From Steromphala cineraria (Eukaryota; Mollusca; Gastropoda; Trochida; Trochidae): DNA of 64,000 nt. The position numbers and the translations under genes were made by a program. Position 1 is the stretch's first letter, and every line of letters begins with the position of its first letter. The stretch is taken from positions 62,001-126,000 of the forward strand of contig OU744728.1 in NCBI GenBank assembly GCA_916613615.1, read 5' to 3'. The notes beneath the pieces were generated by a model. That model did not search any database. It saw only the letters and a list, made by a program, of their open reading frames with translations, and had not been told where the DNA came from. Shown one piece after another: positions 12,216 to 24,980 of this stretch.

Positions 12216-12907
12216 TCAATCTGACAAGGCCTGCTGAATGAGTTGTATTTTCTGATCAGTGACGGAGATCTCGCGCCCGCTGACCAGTCTCATTCTTATA
12301 GCACAGAAGTCGTTGTATGGAGCAACGTAAAACATGGGGAAAACCAGCTGGGTGAACTTCAGGTCTACTTTACACAAGAGTTTCCCCCTCTCCACGTCTA
12401 GGAACGCCACCCTCCCCCTCCCCACATCAAGCACCAACCCGAAGGTGAAGGTGACCTCTTCACCAGATGTAGGGAGGGGGAGAGTGACACACTCACCAAC
12501 CTGATGTCCCCTCCCCTCCTGATCTCTCCTCCACACCCGGATACAGAGACGGCCGGGGTGAAGGCGACACCTGCCCCACACAGTCACGCCGACCCCGCCG
12601 AGGAGAGCAGAAACCAAGGGCCACTCGTCCATGTTGCTCTCTCTCTCCGTCACCCCCATCTCCAGCAGGGGGAGCACGGCTCCCTCCCTCCTTCTCAGTG
12701 TAGATGATTGAGTCTCCCAGTAGGAGGGAGACGTGAGGGGGGAGGGGGAGGGAGGGAGGGGGAGCGGACTGCTACAAGTCCCCCAGAACTGCTTGAACTG
12801 ACCCGGAGTGTTTCTCTCTCCACTCGCCATGTTGTTCAGTTCCCGCCCAAAATCTTCCACTTGTAGCTTCCAGTACACTTTCTGTGAGTTGAGAATCATC
12901 GCCCGGC
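12216..12907 (-). CDS. Terminal exon with SPRY/B30.2-like domain
   Basis: This is a 230-codon 3' exon on the minus strand, ending in TGA. An acceptor TTTATTCCAG lies just before 12907, so the exon begins with GC completing a split codon. The encoded part starts with RAMILNSQKVYWKLQV, has a proline/serine-rich loop, then an SPRY-like strand pattern: TFGLVLDVGRGRVAFLDVE and TQLVFPMFYV. Its GC content is clearly higher than the flanking DNA, as expected for a real exon. In molluscs such C-terminal domains occur on TRIM-like or other E3-ligase-type proteins, where they bind partners; the N-terminal domains are not visible here. Candidate upstream exons lie at 20366-20480 and 26239-26337. The exon is fairly certain, the domain name moderately so. 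Confidence 0.6.
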
Positions 12908-12929
12908 CTGGAATAAACATGTTTATTGT

Positions 12930-14560
12930 TATTTAAACATATACAAATAGCATTTAAAAATCTTTATTTTGATATATCAAACATTTTGATGACATTTTTA
13001 TTGGAAATTGCCAAGATTTTTTAAAACTTTGTTCAACCGCGCAGAGCAAAAGCAAAATGGCTTATTTCAGAGTTCATCAAATAAAAGAAAGTTTTCATCA
13101 AAACATAAACAAATGGCATATTAAAATGATTATTTTTATATTTTAAGAAGTTTTATGATAAAATAATTAATAGTTATAGCTATATTTTAAAAATTAGTTC
13201 AACCGCTCAAACAAAAAAAATGTCTGATATTTTAGAGTTGATTATCGTGTGAATATAAAAAATTTGTTATCAAAACATATACAAATAATATCTTGAAATG
13301 TTTATTTCAGTATTTTGAATAATTCTATGAAAAAATTATCGATGATTGGAACAAAAAATATATATTTTGTTTTATCCGACAAGACACAATGTTTGATCTG
13401 CAGTTGATTTTGCCGACAGTCGGTTTCAAAATGGATCCATTTGCGTTAAGCATAGAACAAATTGTTCTTATAAAAACTATACAAATGGCATCTTAAAGGG
13501 GCAGTAGCACGTTTTTAGGGGGAATATAGGGTGATGTAAGGAAAATGAAAATGAATGATTTCAATTGAAAGACAATGTATTTAAACTAAATGGAGCAGTA
13601 ATAATTCCAATATATAACGTTAAGTTTAGCCATGCGATTCCTTTTCTTACAAAAAATGATTTAAAGGTGTTCACACAAAAATGGCCGCCAATGGATTTTA
13701 TGTGAATCTTCATTTTTTGTCCTCTGACAATGGATGATTGGCTTGTGTAATGAGATTTTTGACACTGTCAAAACAATACATTTACCATTCACTTACAATT
13801 ATCAGTGAGAAATTCAAATTATAAAATTATCAAAAAACGTGCTACTGCCCCTTTAAAATCTATATCTTAATATGTTTAATAAATTTAAGTAAAAATATTT
13901 TATAATTGCAAATAAAAATAAAAATTATGTTTGTCACTCAAATTTACATAATCAGTTGAATTATCAAAGCTGGAGTTACGGTCTGCGAAATATAGATTTT
14001 CTTGTGAAAAACATTGATTGAAATATATACAAATAGCATCTTGAAATTTTTATTTTACTGTTTCAAATACTTTGATGACAAAATATTTAATACTTGCAAA
14101 AATAAATTTAAACTTAGATCGCTGACAAATGACTGATAATTCAGCTGCTTTCTCAGAGCTGTGAGTCCCGGTTTGTAATATAGATCAATTATATTATTAA
14201 ACTTGTGTTGCCGGAATATATACAAATGGTATCTTGAAATGTCTATTTAACATTTTTTGATACTTTGCGGACTAGATATTTTATTATTTGCAAACTAAAT
14301 TTAAACTTTGTTTGCTGACAAACTGACCGATAATTCAGTTGCTTTATCAATCGCGGTCGGCAAATAACAGCAATAACTGTTAATAATAGGTTGCCGAAAT
14401 AGGCACAAACGACATCTTGAATTGTTTAATTACAAATAGTTTGGTGATGAAATATCTAACAATTTAAATATTTTTAGGATATAGTTTACTGCTAAAATTG
14501 ACAAAAAGGCTACATTGTGGAAAACTGGTGGTCCTGTAAAAAAAACATCGTGTTATTCAA
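12930..14560. repeat. Very degenerate tandem array, unit ~185 bp
   Basis: The start word ACAAATGGCATCTTGAAATG or a variant recurs near 12945, 13108, 13284, 13480, 14030, 14218 and 14407. Each is followed by TTTATTT, a GATGA-like block, a long A/T section and, often, TTCAACCGCTCA or TTCAGTTGCTTTATCA. Spacing is 163-196 bp once the MITE at 13497-13852 is removed. The degree of decay suggests an old satellite or element core. Confidence 0.75.
13493..13856. mobile_element. MITE with 20-bp terminal inverted repeats and TTAA duplication
   Basis: The element 13497-13852 begins AGGGGCAGTAGCACGTTTTT and ends with its exact reverse complement. It is flanked on both sides by TTAA (13493-13496 and 13853-13856), the target duplicated by piggyBac-type transposases. 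It has no coding capacity, so it is a non-autonomous element. It interrupts one unit of the degenerate 185-bp array. A related, more diverged copy lies at 26377-26653. Confidence 0.9.
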
Positions 14561-15880
14561 ACGTGGTATCTAAAATAGTTGCTTCATTATTGATATTATG
14601 ATTAATCTCTATATAGATAATAAATCATGCATGCGTGTTTAATCATTCGAGTGTAGTTTTTAAAATTTAACCAAAGCTAGGTTTTCGTCAAACAAATTTA
14701 TAGTATCTAATGATCGAGTTCATATATTTCATAATTTCATATACATGTATAACAAAGAGATGTTTGATATATATTGTTACTAATGTTTTCATCTTTGATT
14801 AGCGAGCTGTGTGATAAAAACATGTTGAAAATGTTTAGAAGAGATTGTACTGCTAACATAAAACATTTATATTTAAAAAAAATTTGAGATATTTTATGAA
14901 AAACAATCTATAAATTTGACGAACTAATAAAACCCTAAGCCCAGTTTGCAGTTTCTTAGCGTTACGATTTTGTTGATTTGCGTCCCACTTAAAGATGAGC
15001 AGCACAAAAAAGAAATGTTATCATAAACTTCCGTCAAAAATTACAGCAAAGGAGGTGTCGCAACATGAGAATTTGTTCGTAAATGCAACAAAGATGGCGT
15101 CAGTCGAATAACATGTACAGTGCCTTCAGTCAATATCTTCTGCTGTAAAATTCCTCTCCCATGCAGGAATATACCCAATTTCAGAAACCCAGTACGCAGA
15201 CACATAAAGACAAGGCCAACAATGGCTGAATATATTAATGAGACGGTCCGCTTCGTTTTCGTGTTGTAGTTTACTAGTGTCATAAACAATTGAACAACAG
15301 CTATAACAGATCCTTAACAAACGTTTTTGAACTTAAACTATCATGCAATTGTCACGAAGTATGCTGTTGGCTTGAATTCGACACATGTCATACTGAAAGA
15401 TCATAATAATATTAGTACAGGAACATATTTGACAGGGATTTATGCAACACGTACGGGGTTCTTAATGCGATATCTAAAATTTATTGATTGTCTATAAAAA
15501 AAAGAGAAAAATCCGTTTACTGAAAAAAATTTGCAGGAAGAAAAAAAAGAAATTTCAAATTTTGATCCCATGCCTCTTTTGAAGAATGCAGGCCCAATTG
15601 TATCTGACATTCAACACAACTGTTCTCTGTATATGTTGTGAAGACACGATCAACTTTCAAATTGATCAAAAACGTTTTGACTGTAACATATTATGTAAAG
15701 AAATGATAGCTAATTCAAATTATCCAAAAATTATGATACATTGGAAAATCATTCACAGTTTTTGTTGTTGTTTTTTTGGTGGAAAGTTGGTGTAATGATT
15801 TACTTTATTTGACTTACATATATATGTGTTTAAAAAATCATTTCTTCTTGTTTATAATATGGACTATTCCATAAGATAGC
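14561..15880. other. No firmly supported gene
   Basis: AT-rich. One minus-strand frame at 15041-15289 encodes a short protein with one possible membrane segment (residues about 15-35) and no recognisable family. It is noted but not called. Confidence 0.3.
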
Positions 15881-15884
15881 TGGG

Positions 15885-16200
15885 GTAAGAGGCTGTAGCT
15901 TAGTCGTGCACTAAACCATAAATGTTGGTTAAGCGTACGAGTACTGGCTGTATGCGTAATGGCTGCTTACCTCTCCGAGCTACCCCACTCTTGTGCAGGA
16001 AGTTATCTTAGTGTACATATAGACAGACAGACAGACAGACAGATAGTTTTATTAATGTCTCGCTCGTTACATGATTATAAAATATGAAACGACCAGTCGC
16101 TCAGCGACTTACGAAAGACAATAAAACAAAGTATACATGTACTAAAACATTAAAGATAAGATATACATTTGATATATGTATTTCTTATCCAGGTGGGCAG
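15885..16200 (-). mobile_element. Probable retroposon 3' end with AGAC-repeat tail
   Basis: A run of AGAC repeats (16020-16045) is followed on the plus strand by TAGTTTTATTAATGTCTCGC and an A-rich stretch. This resembles the reversed 3' end of a LINE or SINE, with a tetranucleotide tail and poly-T on the plus strand. The segment before it (15890-15990) contains TGTAGCTTAGTCG, like a Pol III A box. No protein remains, and the class is uncertain. Confidence 0.4.
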
Positions 16201-16979
16201 GGATATGCCGGGTATAAAAGTTTTCAAAATGGTCATGGGAATTAGTTTTTTTCTAAAAAATAACTCGCATTTTGATTGGTAAATAACATGCGTACGTCAA
16301 ACAGTGACTTCATAACATTTCATTCTTGTCAAAAGCATCGAAAGCTAGTAACGTCTTAGTTTTTTCCATCTGATTTCGCGACCTTGCGTTATATCATAAC
16401 GATTTGTTAAAATATCAAAACTAAATTTGGCGATGAAATGCGATAATAAAAAAAATAAACCATTTAAGATTAAAGCGTGAGCTGCGAACTACCGAGACTG
16501 CACATATTTGAGCCCACCCGGTATTTAGCCAAAGGGCTTAAAACGGGAAAAAACGCCCTAATGGCTGAAATATTGCCCAAGCGGTGTAAACAATAACTCT
16601 CTCACTAATAAAAGTACCGAGGGTACAGAAGCTCACCTTAAAATGAATGATGTGGTAATATGGTTTAATTGTGTAACCATCTTTTATATGATAATTGATT
16701 ATGGCTACCATCATGATTTTTTTATCTTTTAAAATGCTATTCTTCTGTTGGAAACCACTAGAGTTTGAACAAACATTAATACAAGAATGATATAATCATG
16801 ATTTGTTTACAAGCAGTAGGTTTTTGTATAACATTTTTGTATATCTATGGCTAAATTGGTGACCATCTTGGACTTTTTAATCTTCAAAATGCTACTTTTA
16901 TGTGGGCATCTGTATTAATTTCATTATGATATCTTGATTGGTTTAGGAGTATTCATTTAGTCACACTCTCAACTTCCAA

Positions 16980-17850
16980 AGAACTAAAAAGATGATGCAC
17001 ATAAACATTTGGAATATATCCCTCGGACACAAATCACAAATTCAGCTAGTGATAGGTCCAATTGCCAAAGTAAACTGTCCAGGAGGGGGATAGAAGGAAT
17101 GTTGGATAGGTGTGCAATGGATGGACAGGAGAAAAAAGGGGAGGAGGGAAAGGGGGGATAGAAGGGGTGGGGGTAGAAGAGAGGTTTGCAATGGAAATAA
17201 TCTGGAGGTCAACTCAGTAATATGTTTATTGCAGTATCTTATCAAACAGAGAGAATTGGTGAGAAAGACTTTGTAAAAAAAGAATTGTTCAGACAGCTGT
17301 TCAATTAGTTTTGAAGATGAATATTAAATGATATCTTTTATTAGCATGACAAACAAAATAAAAGATAATTTGTTATTCATTAACCAAAATTTTCAATTTG
17401 GAATAAATTAATTGCATGGGAACAATGGACTAAAAAACCTAACAGTTAGTGTTGGGAGTGAACATATTTAATCCTTTAAATGCTTTTGAAAAGGATTTGT
17501 TTGAATTGAATGATCATTATAATTATCTAGATGATCATTGTTCAGACCGTAATCAGATATTGATGATTATAAAATGTATATTTATCCCTCACTGGCTATG
17601 TTATTTGCCATATATATGAAGTGTCAGGAATTATGTAAAACGGAAAGGATTTATTAAAACAGTCATGCTTCAGGCTGTTCGCAGATAAAGATGATTCATA
17701 CATTTTTTTGTAACTGTATTTATAGTGTTGATAAATATTACAACAAGCGTATCAATACAAATATAATGACATTGATTTGATTGATCAGGAAATGTATTCT
17801 TTTCAATGAATTTCATGAAATCTAATTGAAAATTCAATATAATTCACATA
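16980..17850. other. Non-core insert within the large pearl-like element
   Basis: The tandem-unit pattern is broken here by unrelated AT-rich sequence and a purine-rich stretch at 17080-17190. No gene is recognised. It may be an older insertion into the array. Confidence 0.35.
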
Positions 17851-18059
17851 TTGACCATCTTGGATTCTTGATAATAAAATAAATGCGTCTTTGTCAGGAA
17901 TCACTATATAAAAAAATACTCACTTTTCAGAATGATATCTTAATTGATTTAGTAGGAGTAGTACTTGTCCTGAAATCTAATTGAAAAATAATGACTTCTA
18001 TGATGACATGTTGTTCCCAGAACCCCTTCAGCATGATACAATTATCATTTATTTTTACA

Positions 18060-19010
18060 GGTATTTATAAAACACATGGTATTGGAACTGGAACCTTATA
18101 CAAAATACCTCTATTATTAACTTATCATGTAGATTACTGAACATAAAAGCAGATTCTTGACTTGTTAATATTAACTCATCGTGCAGATTGTTGTACACAA
18201 AAGCTGATTCTTGACTTGTTTAAATTGTTATTTATAAAAAGTATTACTATTAATAGAATACAAGTATACTTTTCATAAAGACAATTTATTTACTTTCCAT
18301 AAAGTCCATTATGTTCTATTAATCAGTTAGGTCAGGATTACTATGCAATATACAAGCAGGCAGGGCTGCTAGCCCCAGATCCTTAAGGAGAGTGTAGCAA
18401 TTTGTGTATTGGGCTTTGTGTACGTATATTTGGAGAAGCATCCTAGTGTGCTGAGCATGTAAACCTGAACTCTGGCTAAGCCCTTATGTATGGTATTAAT
18501 AGACTTGACGGGAGAGAACATGAATTGTTGTGAAAAATATATATAATTTCACAAAATATAGTTAGCTTATTTCTTAAATTGATTTTGTGTCAAGAAGAAC
18601 TGCTGTTAGATATAGAAATGGTACAAATATGAGTAAAACACAGGAACTGGAACCTGATGCAAAATAACTCTTTTCACATCAACTTATCATGTAGATTGCT
18701 AAACACAAAACAAGTGACAAGTTTTGTGTAAGTTGTTATTCTTAGAAAGAACATATCGCTGTCATGAGAATACAAGTCTAATTTCCATAACTCTTATTGC
18801 ATACACATGGCCATATAGCATAATGCTCTACCATATCAATTGGGTCAGGTTGATTATGCAACAGACTAGCAGCTGACACTGTGATGCTAGCAGCCTGCCT
18901 TGGGATGTGTATTAGACAGCATAGTGGAATATCTGAACTCTAGTTGACCCCTTATGTGTGGTATTTAAAGGAATATAAGGGAGATACCATTGTTCAAAAT
19001 CTAACATGAT
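18060..19010 (+). repeat. Diverged ~580-bp tandem duplication
   Basis: The order GGAACTGGAACCT, ATCATGTAGATT, AATACAAGT, GGTCAGG, GCTAGC, TGAACTCT and CCCTTATGT occurs twice, starting near 18080 and near 18650. The copies are diverged and carry indels. This is a duplication inside the pearl-like region, independent of its 155-bp units. Confidence 0.65.
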
Positions 19011-20035
19011 GTTTAATGTCATTGGGTTTTTGCAGCTAGTTGCCATAAATATTTTAAACAAATTAATTAATTATGGTTGTCTTTAATCTTAATGTTTTAG
19101 AAACACTTAAAATATAGAACAACTTGCATGACAATCTTAAATATTCTATATTCAAGATAAAATTATGATTAGTAAGTTCAAATTAGAGAAATTTTATAGT
19201 GCGAGTGATCACTTGATGAAAGCTTAAAATTTAGTAATAATGATGTGTCATCTGCAGCTGAAAAGTCAATATGGATGCTATCGTGGCCATCTTGGATTCT
19301 CAAAACTGAAACGTCTACCTTTGTGGGAGGAATCACTATAGGTATAACATACTACAATATGAAAATGATATCTAGATTGGTTTAGGAGAAGTAGTCATTT
19401 TCATGAAATCTCATTGAAAATTCAATATGGCTGCTATTGCGGCCATCTTGGATTCTCAAAACTGAAACGTCTACCTTTCTGTGCGGAATCACCATAGTTA
19501 TAACATACTACAATTTCCGAATGATATCTAGATTAGTTTAGAAAGAGTAGTCTTTTCATGAAATCTAATTGAAAATTCAATATGGCTGCCATAGCGGCTA
19601 TCTTGGATTCTCAAAACTGAAACGTCTACCGTTCCGAGGGGAATCACCATGGGTATAACATACTACAATTTCAGAATGATATCTGCATTCGTTTAGGAGG
19701 AGTAGTCTTTTTCGTGAAATCTAATTGAAAATTCAATATGGCTGCCATGGCGGCCATCTTGGATTCTCAAAATTGAAACGTCTACCTTTCTGTGAGGAAT
19801 CACAATGGGTATAACATACTACAATTTCAGAATGATATCTGGATTCGTTTAGGAGGAGTAGTCTTTTTCCTGAAATCTAATTGAAAATTCAATATGGCTG
19901 CCATGGCGACCATCTTGGATTCTCAAATCTGAAACGTCTACCTTTCTGTGAGGAATCACCATGGGTATAACATACTACAATTTCAGAATGATATCTGGAT
20001 TCGTTTAGGAGGAGTAGTCTTTTTCCTAAAAGTTT

Positions 20036-20095
20036 ACGGACGGACAGACGGACAGACGGACGGACAGACAGACGGACGACGGACGAAGCGCCATG
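20036..20095 (+). repeat. ACGG/ACAG microsatellite
   Basis: Repeated GGAC(A/G)GAC steps form the microsatellite part at the right end of the pearl-like element. Confidence 0.9.
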
Positions 20096-20365
20096 ACATA
20101 AGCTCACATTTACTTTGTAAAGGTGAGCTAAAAACGGGAAAATAAACCGATCAGGTAAAACTCTAGTTTAAAGAGAGAAAAAAAATTGTTTAACAGTGTT
20201 AATCATTGTTTACGATATATGTTGCTACATTTATCAGAAAATAGACACTAATTTAGACAAACATTTTGTGTACTCATCGTTTCAACAACAAAATTAGATG
20301 ATTCAAACTAGTCTGATGGTAACCTAGACTGATAGTAGCCAAGTATAGGACCCTTGCAAACCTAC

Positions 20366-20480
20366 CTAGACGTGTTCTTTAATGAAAACTGTATATCTTC
20401 CGTTAATATGACAGTAGGGGAAAGCTGCTCCTTCCTTGTCACTTGGAGTTCATACTGGGATATAGTCAGTGGTAGTAGCA
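20366..20480 (-). CDS. Candidate internal exon, possibly of the SPRY-like gene
   Basis: On the minus strand a 115-nt open stretch lies between an acceptor (GAAGAGAG at 20488-20481) and a strong donor (TCTAG|GTAGGT at 20366). It reads TG plus 37 codons plus AG. The peptide contains LLPLTISQYELQV and is not recognised. The phase fits the end of the candidate exon at 26239-26337, giving a valine codon at the join. It does not fit directly to the SPRY-like exon, so a further exon would be needed between them. Confidence 0.3.
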
Positions 20481-20499
20481 CTCTCTTCTCACAAGTTAC

Positions 20500-22860
20500 A
20501 ACATCAAGAAGAACACAACTCTGTTTGGTCCTCAATTATATATTTGCGTTTATATATACACATTCAAGTGTTCACAAAGATTCTCAAACGCGCACTCCTC
20601 GCTTTGGTTGGTTTTGGCCCTTAAATACTCTTACATATAATTATCATTAATTCCGCATCCCTCGGACCACACTTACATTTCCTTTTATGGTAATGCAAGA
20701 TATACAAGATATTTGCCTATACACTTTTATATGCCTCAACATTTTTTTCTTTGAAAATGATTTTTCTTGATGACAATTTTGTTATCTATGATCTATTGCA
20801 ACCCAATTACATAAATTTACAATAGCTTTATATGTTGCCGACTATGGAGGGATGAATTTTGTTATAAAAGAAACAATGTTTTAATCATTGTAATGTTAAG
20901 TGTTGATAAGTAATGAGATGTGTTTATATGTAATGAGATGTTTTGATTGTCAAATGCTTTGTCGGCGACCTACCTTTTTCATCTTCACCGATGAGATCTT
21001 AATCTTCCAATCCAATCTTTGATCAATTATATCAGCTTTCATAGAACCATACTTACCAAATTACTTTATTTGTTAAAACAACAACTCAAACTATTAAACA
21101 AGGGATTACCGATAATCCGGTAAAATCAATTGCTAAATAAACTCGCATCGTCTTCCAGTCGCTTCCACTAAGTGTATAACCATATACTTACCTCTTTAAT
21201 GTTTTTCATAAATGCAAACGCCAACAATAAACATTGCCGGTAATCAACAAATCTTCTACATAAAGATCTACTTCTACGAAAACACCGTCCAATCCTCCTA
21301 CGAAATCACCGAAAAATCCTCCTACGAACTGGTTCCTCCTACGAAAACACCTACACCCATCATGTTTTACAACATTTGTTACAATATACACTGATTATCG
21401 CTGGATGGTCCCTTACTGGTCAGCTGAGAAACTATCAATAATTCCAGTGTCCAGTTTAATCCAGGGACCAAAGTTAGCAAGTTATTTCGCCTCTATAGTA
21501 CTCTCCTCTGAGTCAAAGTTTCCGATCAATACTTATCCCTGATTTATATGCATATTTTGTTATGGGTTTCAAGCTGATATTCTACCATATGATATTAATA
21601 ACCACCTAAATATATTTAACTGAAGACAGAAAGTATATAAAATATAATTTTGTGAAACTTTGTCTCACCGTCTGTATGTATCGGGACATCTTATTGTTGC
21701 CAAACCTTGTATATTGTTTTCCATTTTACTTACATTGTTTATGGCGGTGTCCTGAAGTGTCAAGGATAATATTCTAAAGTTTCAGATATTATTCTAAATC
21801 TAATTTCGTTTTATTATTCATTTTCAACTCAATCAAGTCGAAAGCAATCCTTAATGTTTACTATGTATTATCATCTTTCACTAAAAAAAAGAAATATTTG
21901 TGTTCTGCAAAATCGCCATTTCCAGTAGTTGATAATAAATTGAATTTGATAACAACTTTGAAACTTTATTTATCTGTTCTTATTTTTTGGTTAAATTCCG
22001 TTTTAAGCCCTGGGCTTAAGTTAATTTTTCATCTTACTGCATAAAAATAGATAAATACCATAATCAAGCCCCGGTACTAAGAGTCGCCCTAACAGTCGCC
22101 CGTCAAGAAGAAGTGAGAAAAACCATGAATGGCGTATGAGTAAAAAAAAATGTATTTTACCGGCTGAGTGTTTTTAAATGATAGTCTTTCATTCCCGTTT
22201 TTACGTATCAAAATGATATCGGGTAAGAAAATAATAACCTTGGTGTGCTGTGATAAATTGGTCGTATGTCGATCCGTCGATAATCGACTTTCAGTGTAGA
22301 AAATCCATGAATAAAAATTTGAATGAAATAACGACTTGGACATAAAAAGTGCTGGTTATTGACTAAGAAAAAAAGTGGAGGTATCTTATGTTTACCTTTA
22401 TAGATTATTAGATAAAACTACACAATATAAAAATGCATTTATTGTAAACAACATTTTAAAACTGATCTTCATGCATTAAAATATCTGATATTATGAATTA
22501 TACGAGGCCATCTAGCCGTTAGATTTTCAGTCCTAAATCTTTTAAATGTGAATATTTTTTAGATTCTTTGAGTTCCGTTTTATCATCAAACTCTTCTTCA
22601 CACTTTAGATAAGCCATCAAGTTAAAACAGCGCTTGTCCCTAGTGTTATTTTATTGAATTTTAATACAAACGATTTTATTTTTTTTAGGCTGAAATACTG
22701 CATGCTTAAACATGGGGTTTTTCCTTGGCTTTTCACCAAAATGCCAATAATTCAATTGTGATAATAACTAAAAGTGCATTAGGGTAACAAAGACACATTT
22801 GAGTTTAGACATACTGTTTTGTTTTTGATATCAAAATACAAATACAGTTATACACCCACA
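20500..22860. other. No supported gene
   Basis: AT-rich DNA. Three or four copies of CTCCTACGAAA-type words near 21270-21345 form a small local repeat. No domain was recognised in any frame. Confidence 0.35.
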
Positions 22861-23275
22861 CACACACGCACAAACAGTAATGGATATGGATCTTTCGTCT
22901 GTTTCTTACAAACCACCGTTTTCATACTTAGATAAGGAACAAGACCAGCTGGGGATGATTTTAGGGGGGGCCAGGGGAACACATTTAACATACTCGCTAA
23001 CTTGCCTTTTAAGGAATGTGCTGACTTTGAGGACTACTTTGAGTTACACAACGTTAAACTTATTGTATACTTAACGGCGATCCTTCGTTGGAGACAATGT
23101 AACGACTGCTTACGACTGAGTTACGAGTTACAGTCATCTTAGATTCAAATCTAGTCGATGAAATATTCAAAGAAATGGGGGTACCTTAATGATATTAATT
23201 TATTTACTTATAGTTTTACCCTTTTATTTCATGGTGTGTATATTCCTGAATGATGACCTAGACTTACACATAGGC
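22861..23275. other. No supported gene
   Basis: A 64-codon frame at 22880-23074 contains GGGGGGG near 22960 and shows no family motif. The purine tract could mark the 3' end of an LTR element, but no LTR is visible. Confidence 0.25.
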
Positions 23276-23425
23276 TCCTATTGAATACAAAGCCGCTCCT
23301 ATTGAATACACAGCCGCTCCTATTGAATACAAAGCCGCTCCTATTGAATACAAAGCCGCTCCTATTGAATACAAAGCCGCTCCTATTGAATATAAAGCCG
23401 CTCCTATTGAATACAAAGCCAGGGA
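23276..23425 (+). repeat. 21-bp minisatellite
   Basis: About seven copies of a 21-bp unit containing CTATTGAATACAAAGCCGCT, with single-base variants such as TATAAAG and ACACAG. The unit is seven codons long and free of stops on both strands, so the repetitive frames there are not genes. Confidence 0.95.
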
Positions 23426-23429
23426 ACAT

Positions 23430-24765
23430 GACATATATAGCTGGGCCCCTTTATAAACATTTTATCATAGTGTATTTAAAAAATTATATCATATTGTTTA
23501 TAACTGTCAATATTGAATTGGGAAATGAGTGAATTTAATTATCATCATTAAATAAATATTTATCAAAGTGTAAAATTCAAATAATTCTCTACATGTAGAT
23601 TGAATTTTAGTATAGTAATTGATGTTTGTCAAATTCTAAAATTTTAAAATCCCACTGATTCCCCACATTGTTTAAATAAACAAAGAACAATTAGACAAAT
23701 CATCTTCACTTCAAACCTTCTATATTAATCATTTAAGCTCATACTTACATAATTTAAAATAAAGTTGAGAGTTTGAAGTAAATATTGAGGTGGTCAATAG
23801 TTTGATAAAATCTAATTATATGAAATATTAGTTCATTGTACAGTTGTTAATACAAATGTTCTTAAAATTCCAAATAAGATAATTGAATGATTGGAAACCT
23901 TAGACTACATTTTCACAGGTGAAGTTATTTTTAGCTTTTAATTATTTGACATAAATCATATCTTAAAATTTCAACTTATTAATTCCGTTACCATCCATAT
24001 CAAAGGCATGAAGTTCTTTAACTTTCAATCACAATGAACCTCAATTACCAACAGTTTTGGTTTTCAGAAATTCTCATTTATCAGCTCATAGTCATACCAC
24101 TTTTAAGTAATACTTAATGTCAAGCTTCACATCACCAACACAACAAAAGGAGACATCAACAAATGTGGCAGAGTCAACTTTGAATTGTATGGTATTTTGT
24201 AAATAAACATGTGTAGTAAATATATTAGTTTGTTTTGTATTGATGAGAATTACATTCTCATTAGATAAACTAAGCTAAACTATTTTAATCATTATTTTAT
24301 ATTTAACATTTTATATTACCACCATAGCTCACTAAACTTCAATTTAATCTTAGGTCAGCATTACTAACTTTCACTGCATGCTTTTCTCACTGCAATCTCT
24401 ACCCGTGCGTCCCATGCTTAGCCCCTGTAACTCCTATTGTTCTAGGTTCACCCAAGCATAGTATTATCTTTAAAGGGTTAGATCTTGTATATCTCTTGAT
24501 CAGTCTATTATGCTGTTTTTGTCCGTCAAGTCATTGGATCATGTGATTTGTGTATTCTTGGAGAGATATTCTTTAGGATCGAGATCATGGCGATCTGGAT
24601 GTGTTTATTCTTTTAAGGACAAGGTTAGTAATCTTTGGTCTTGTGTATATATTTGGTGTTGTGTTTATATGTATTTTGTAGTTGGTAGTTTATCGGCTAT
24701 AATTTAGAGTATGGTTAATTTCATCAGTTGTATGTATATATCATGTAAAAATATTGTATGTTTTG
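23430..24765. other. No supported gene
   Basis: AT-rich spacer. No coding or repeat structure was recognised. Confidence 0.35.
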
Positions 24766-24769
24766 ATAA

Positions 24770-24980
24770 CTCACAGTATAGTGAGTTCTTATAGTTTTAT
24801 TGCTTAAGGTCATAACTCTCAATATAGTGAGTTATGTAGGTTCATTCATTATTCCATTAAATGTAATATTTATCACATTAATTCAGGCTATTAATTACTT
24901 TTACTTCTGTTTCACAGTTCACAGTACAGTGAGCTATATTATTAGTGATAGGTTTAATAATTACCTCACAGTACAGTGAG
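24770..24980. repeat. Four scattered copies of a 16-bp palindromic motif
   Basis: CTCACAGTATAGTGAG (24770-24785), CTCTCAATATAGTGAG (24816-24831), TTCACAGTACAGTGAG (24918-24933) and CTCACAGTACAGTGAG (24965-24980) share the form CTCAC-six bases-GTGAG. Spacing is irregular, unlike a tandem repeat. Confidence 0.7.

Larger units (their letters stand above)
16630..20129. mobile_element. Large pearl-like (Helentron-type non-autonomous) element
   Basis: The ends carry an inverted decamer, AGCTCACCTT at 16630-16639 and AAGGTGAGCT at 20120-20129. The right end is also a hairpin (AGCTCAC 13 bases away from GTGAGCT), preceded by an ACGG/ACAG microsatellite at 20036-20085. The interior is a tandem core: near-identical ~155-bp units run from about 19255 to 20036 (key words GCCATCTTGGATTCTCAAAA, GAAACGTCTACC and GAATGATATCTGGATT). 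Diverged units lie on the left near 16690, 16845 and 17855. This order matches pearl elements described from oyster, later linked to Helitron-like transposons. The single-element reading across 3.5 kb is an inference. Confidence 0.65.

Noticed and set aside
15041..15320. Small minus-strand membrane-like protein
   Set aside because: One hydrophobic stretch only; no family, no splice partner, and two overlapping frames compete.
23229..23532. Frames with seven-residue repeats on both strands
   Set aside because: Products of the 21-bp minisatellite.
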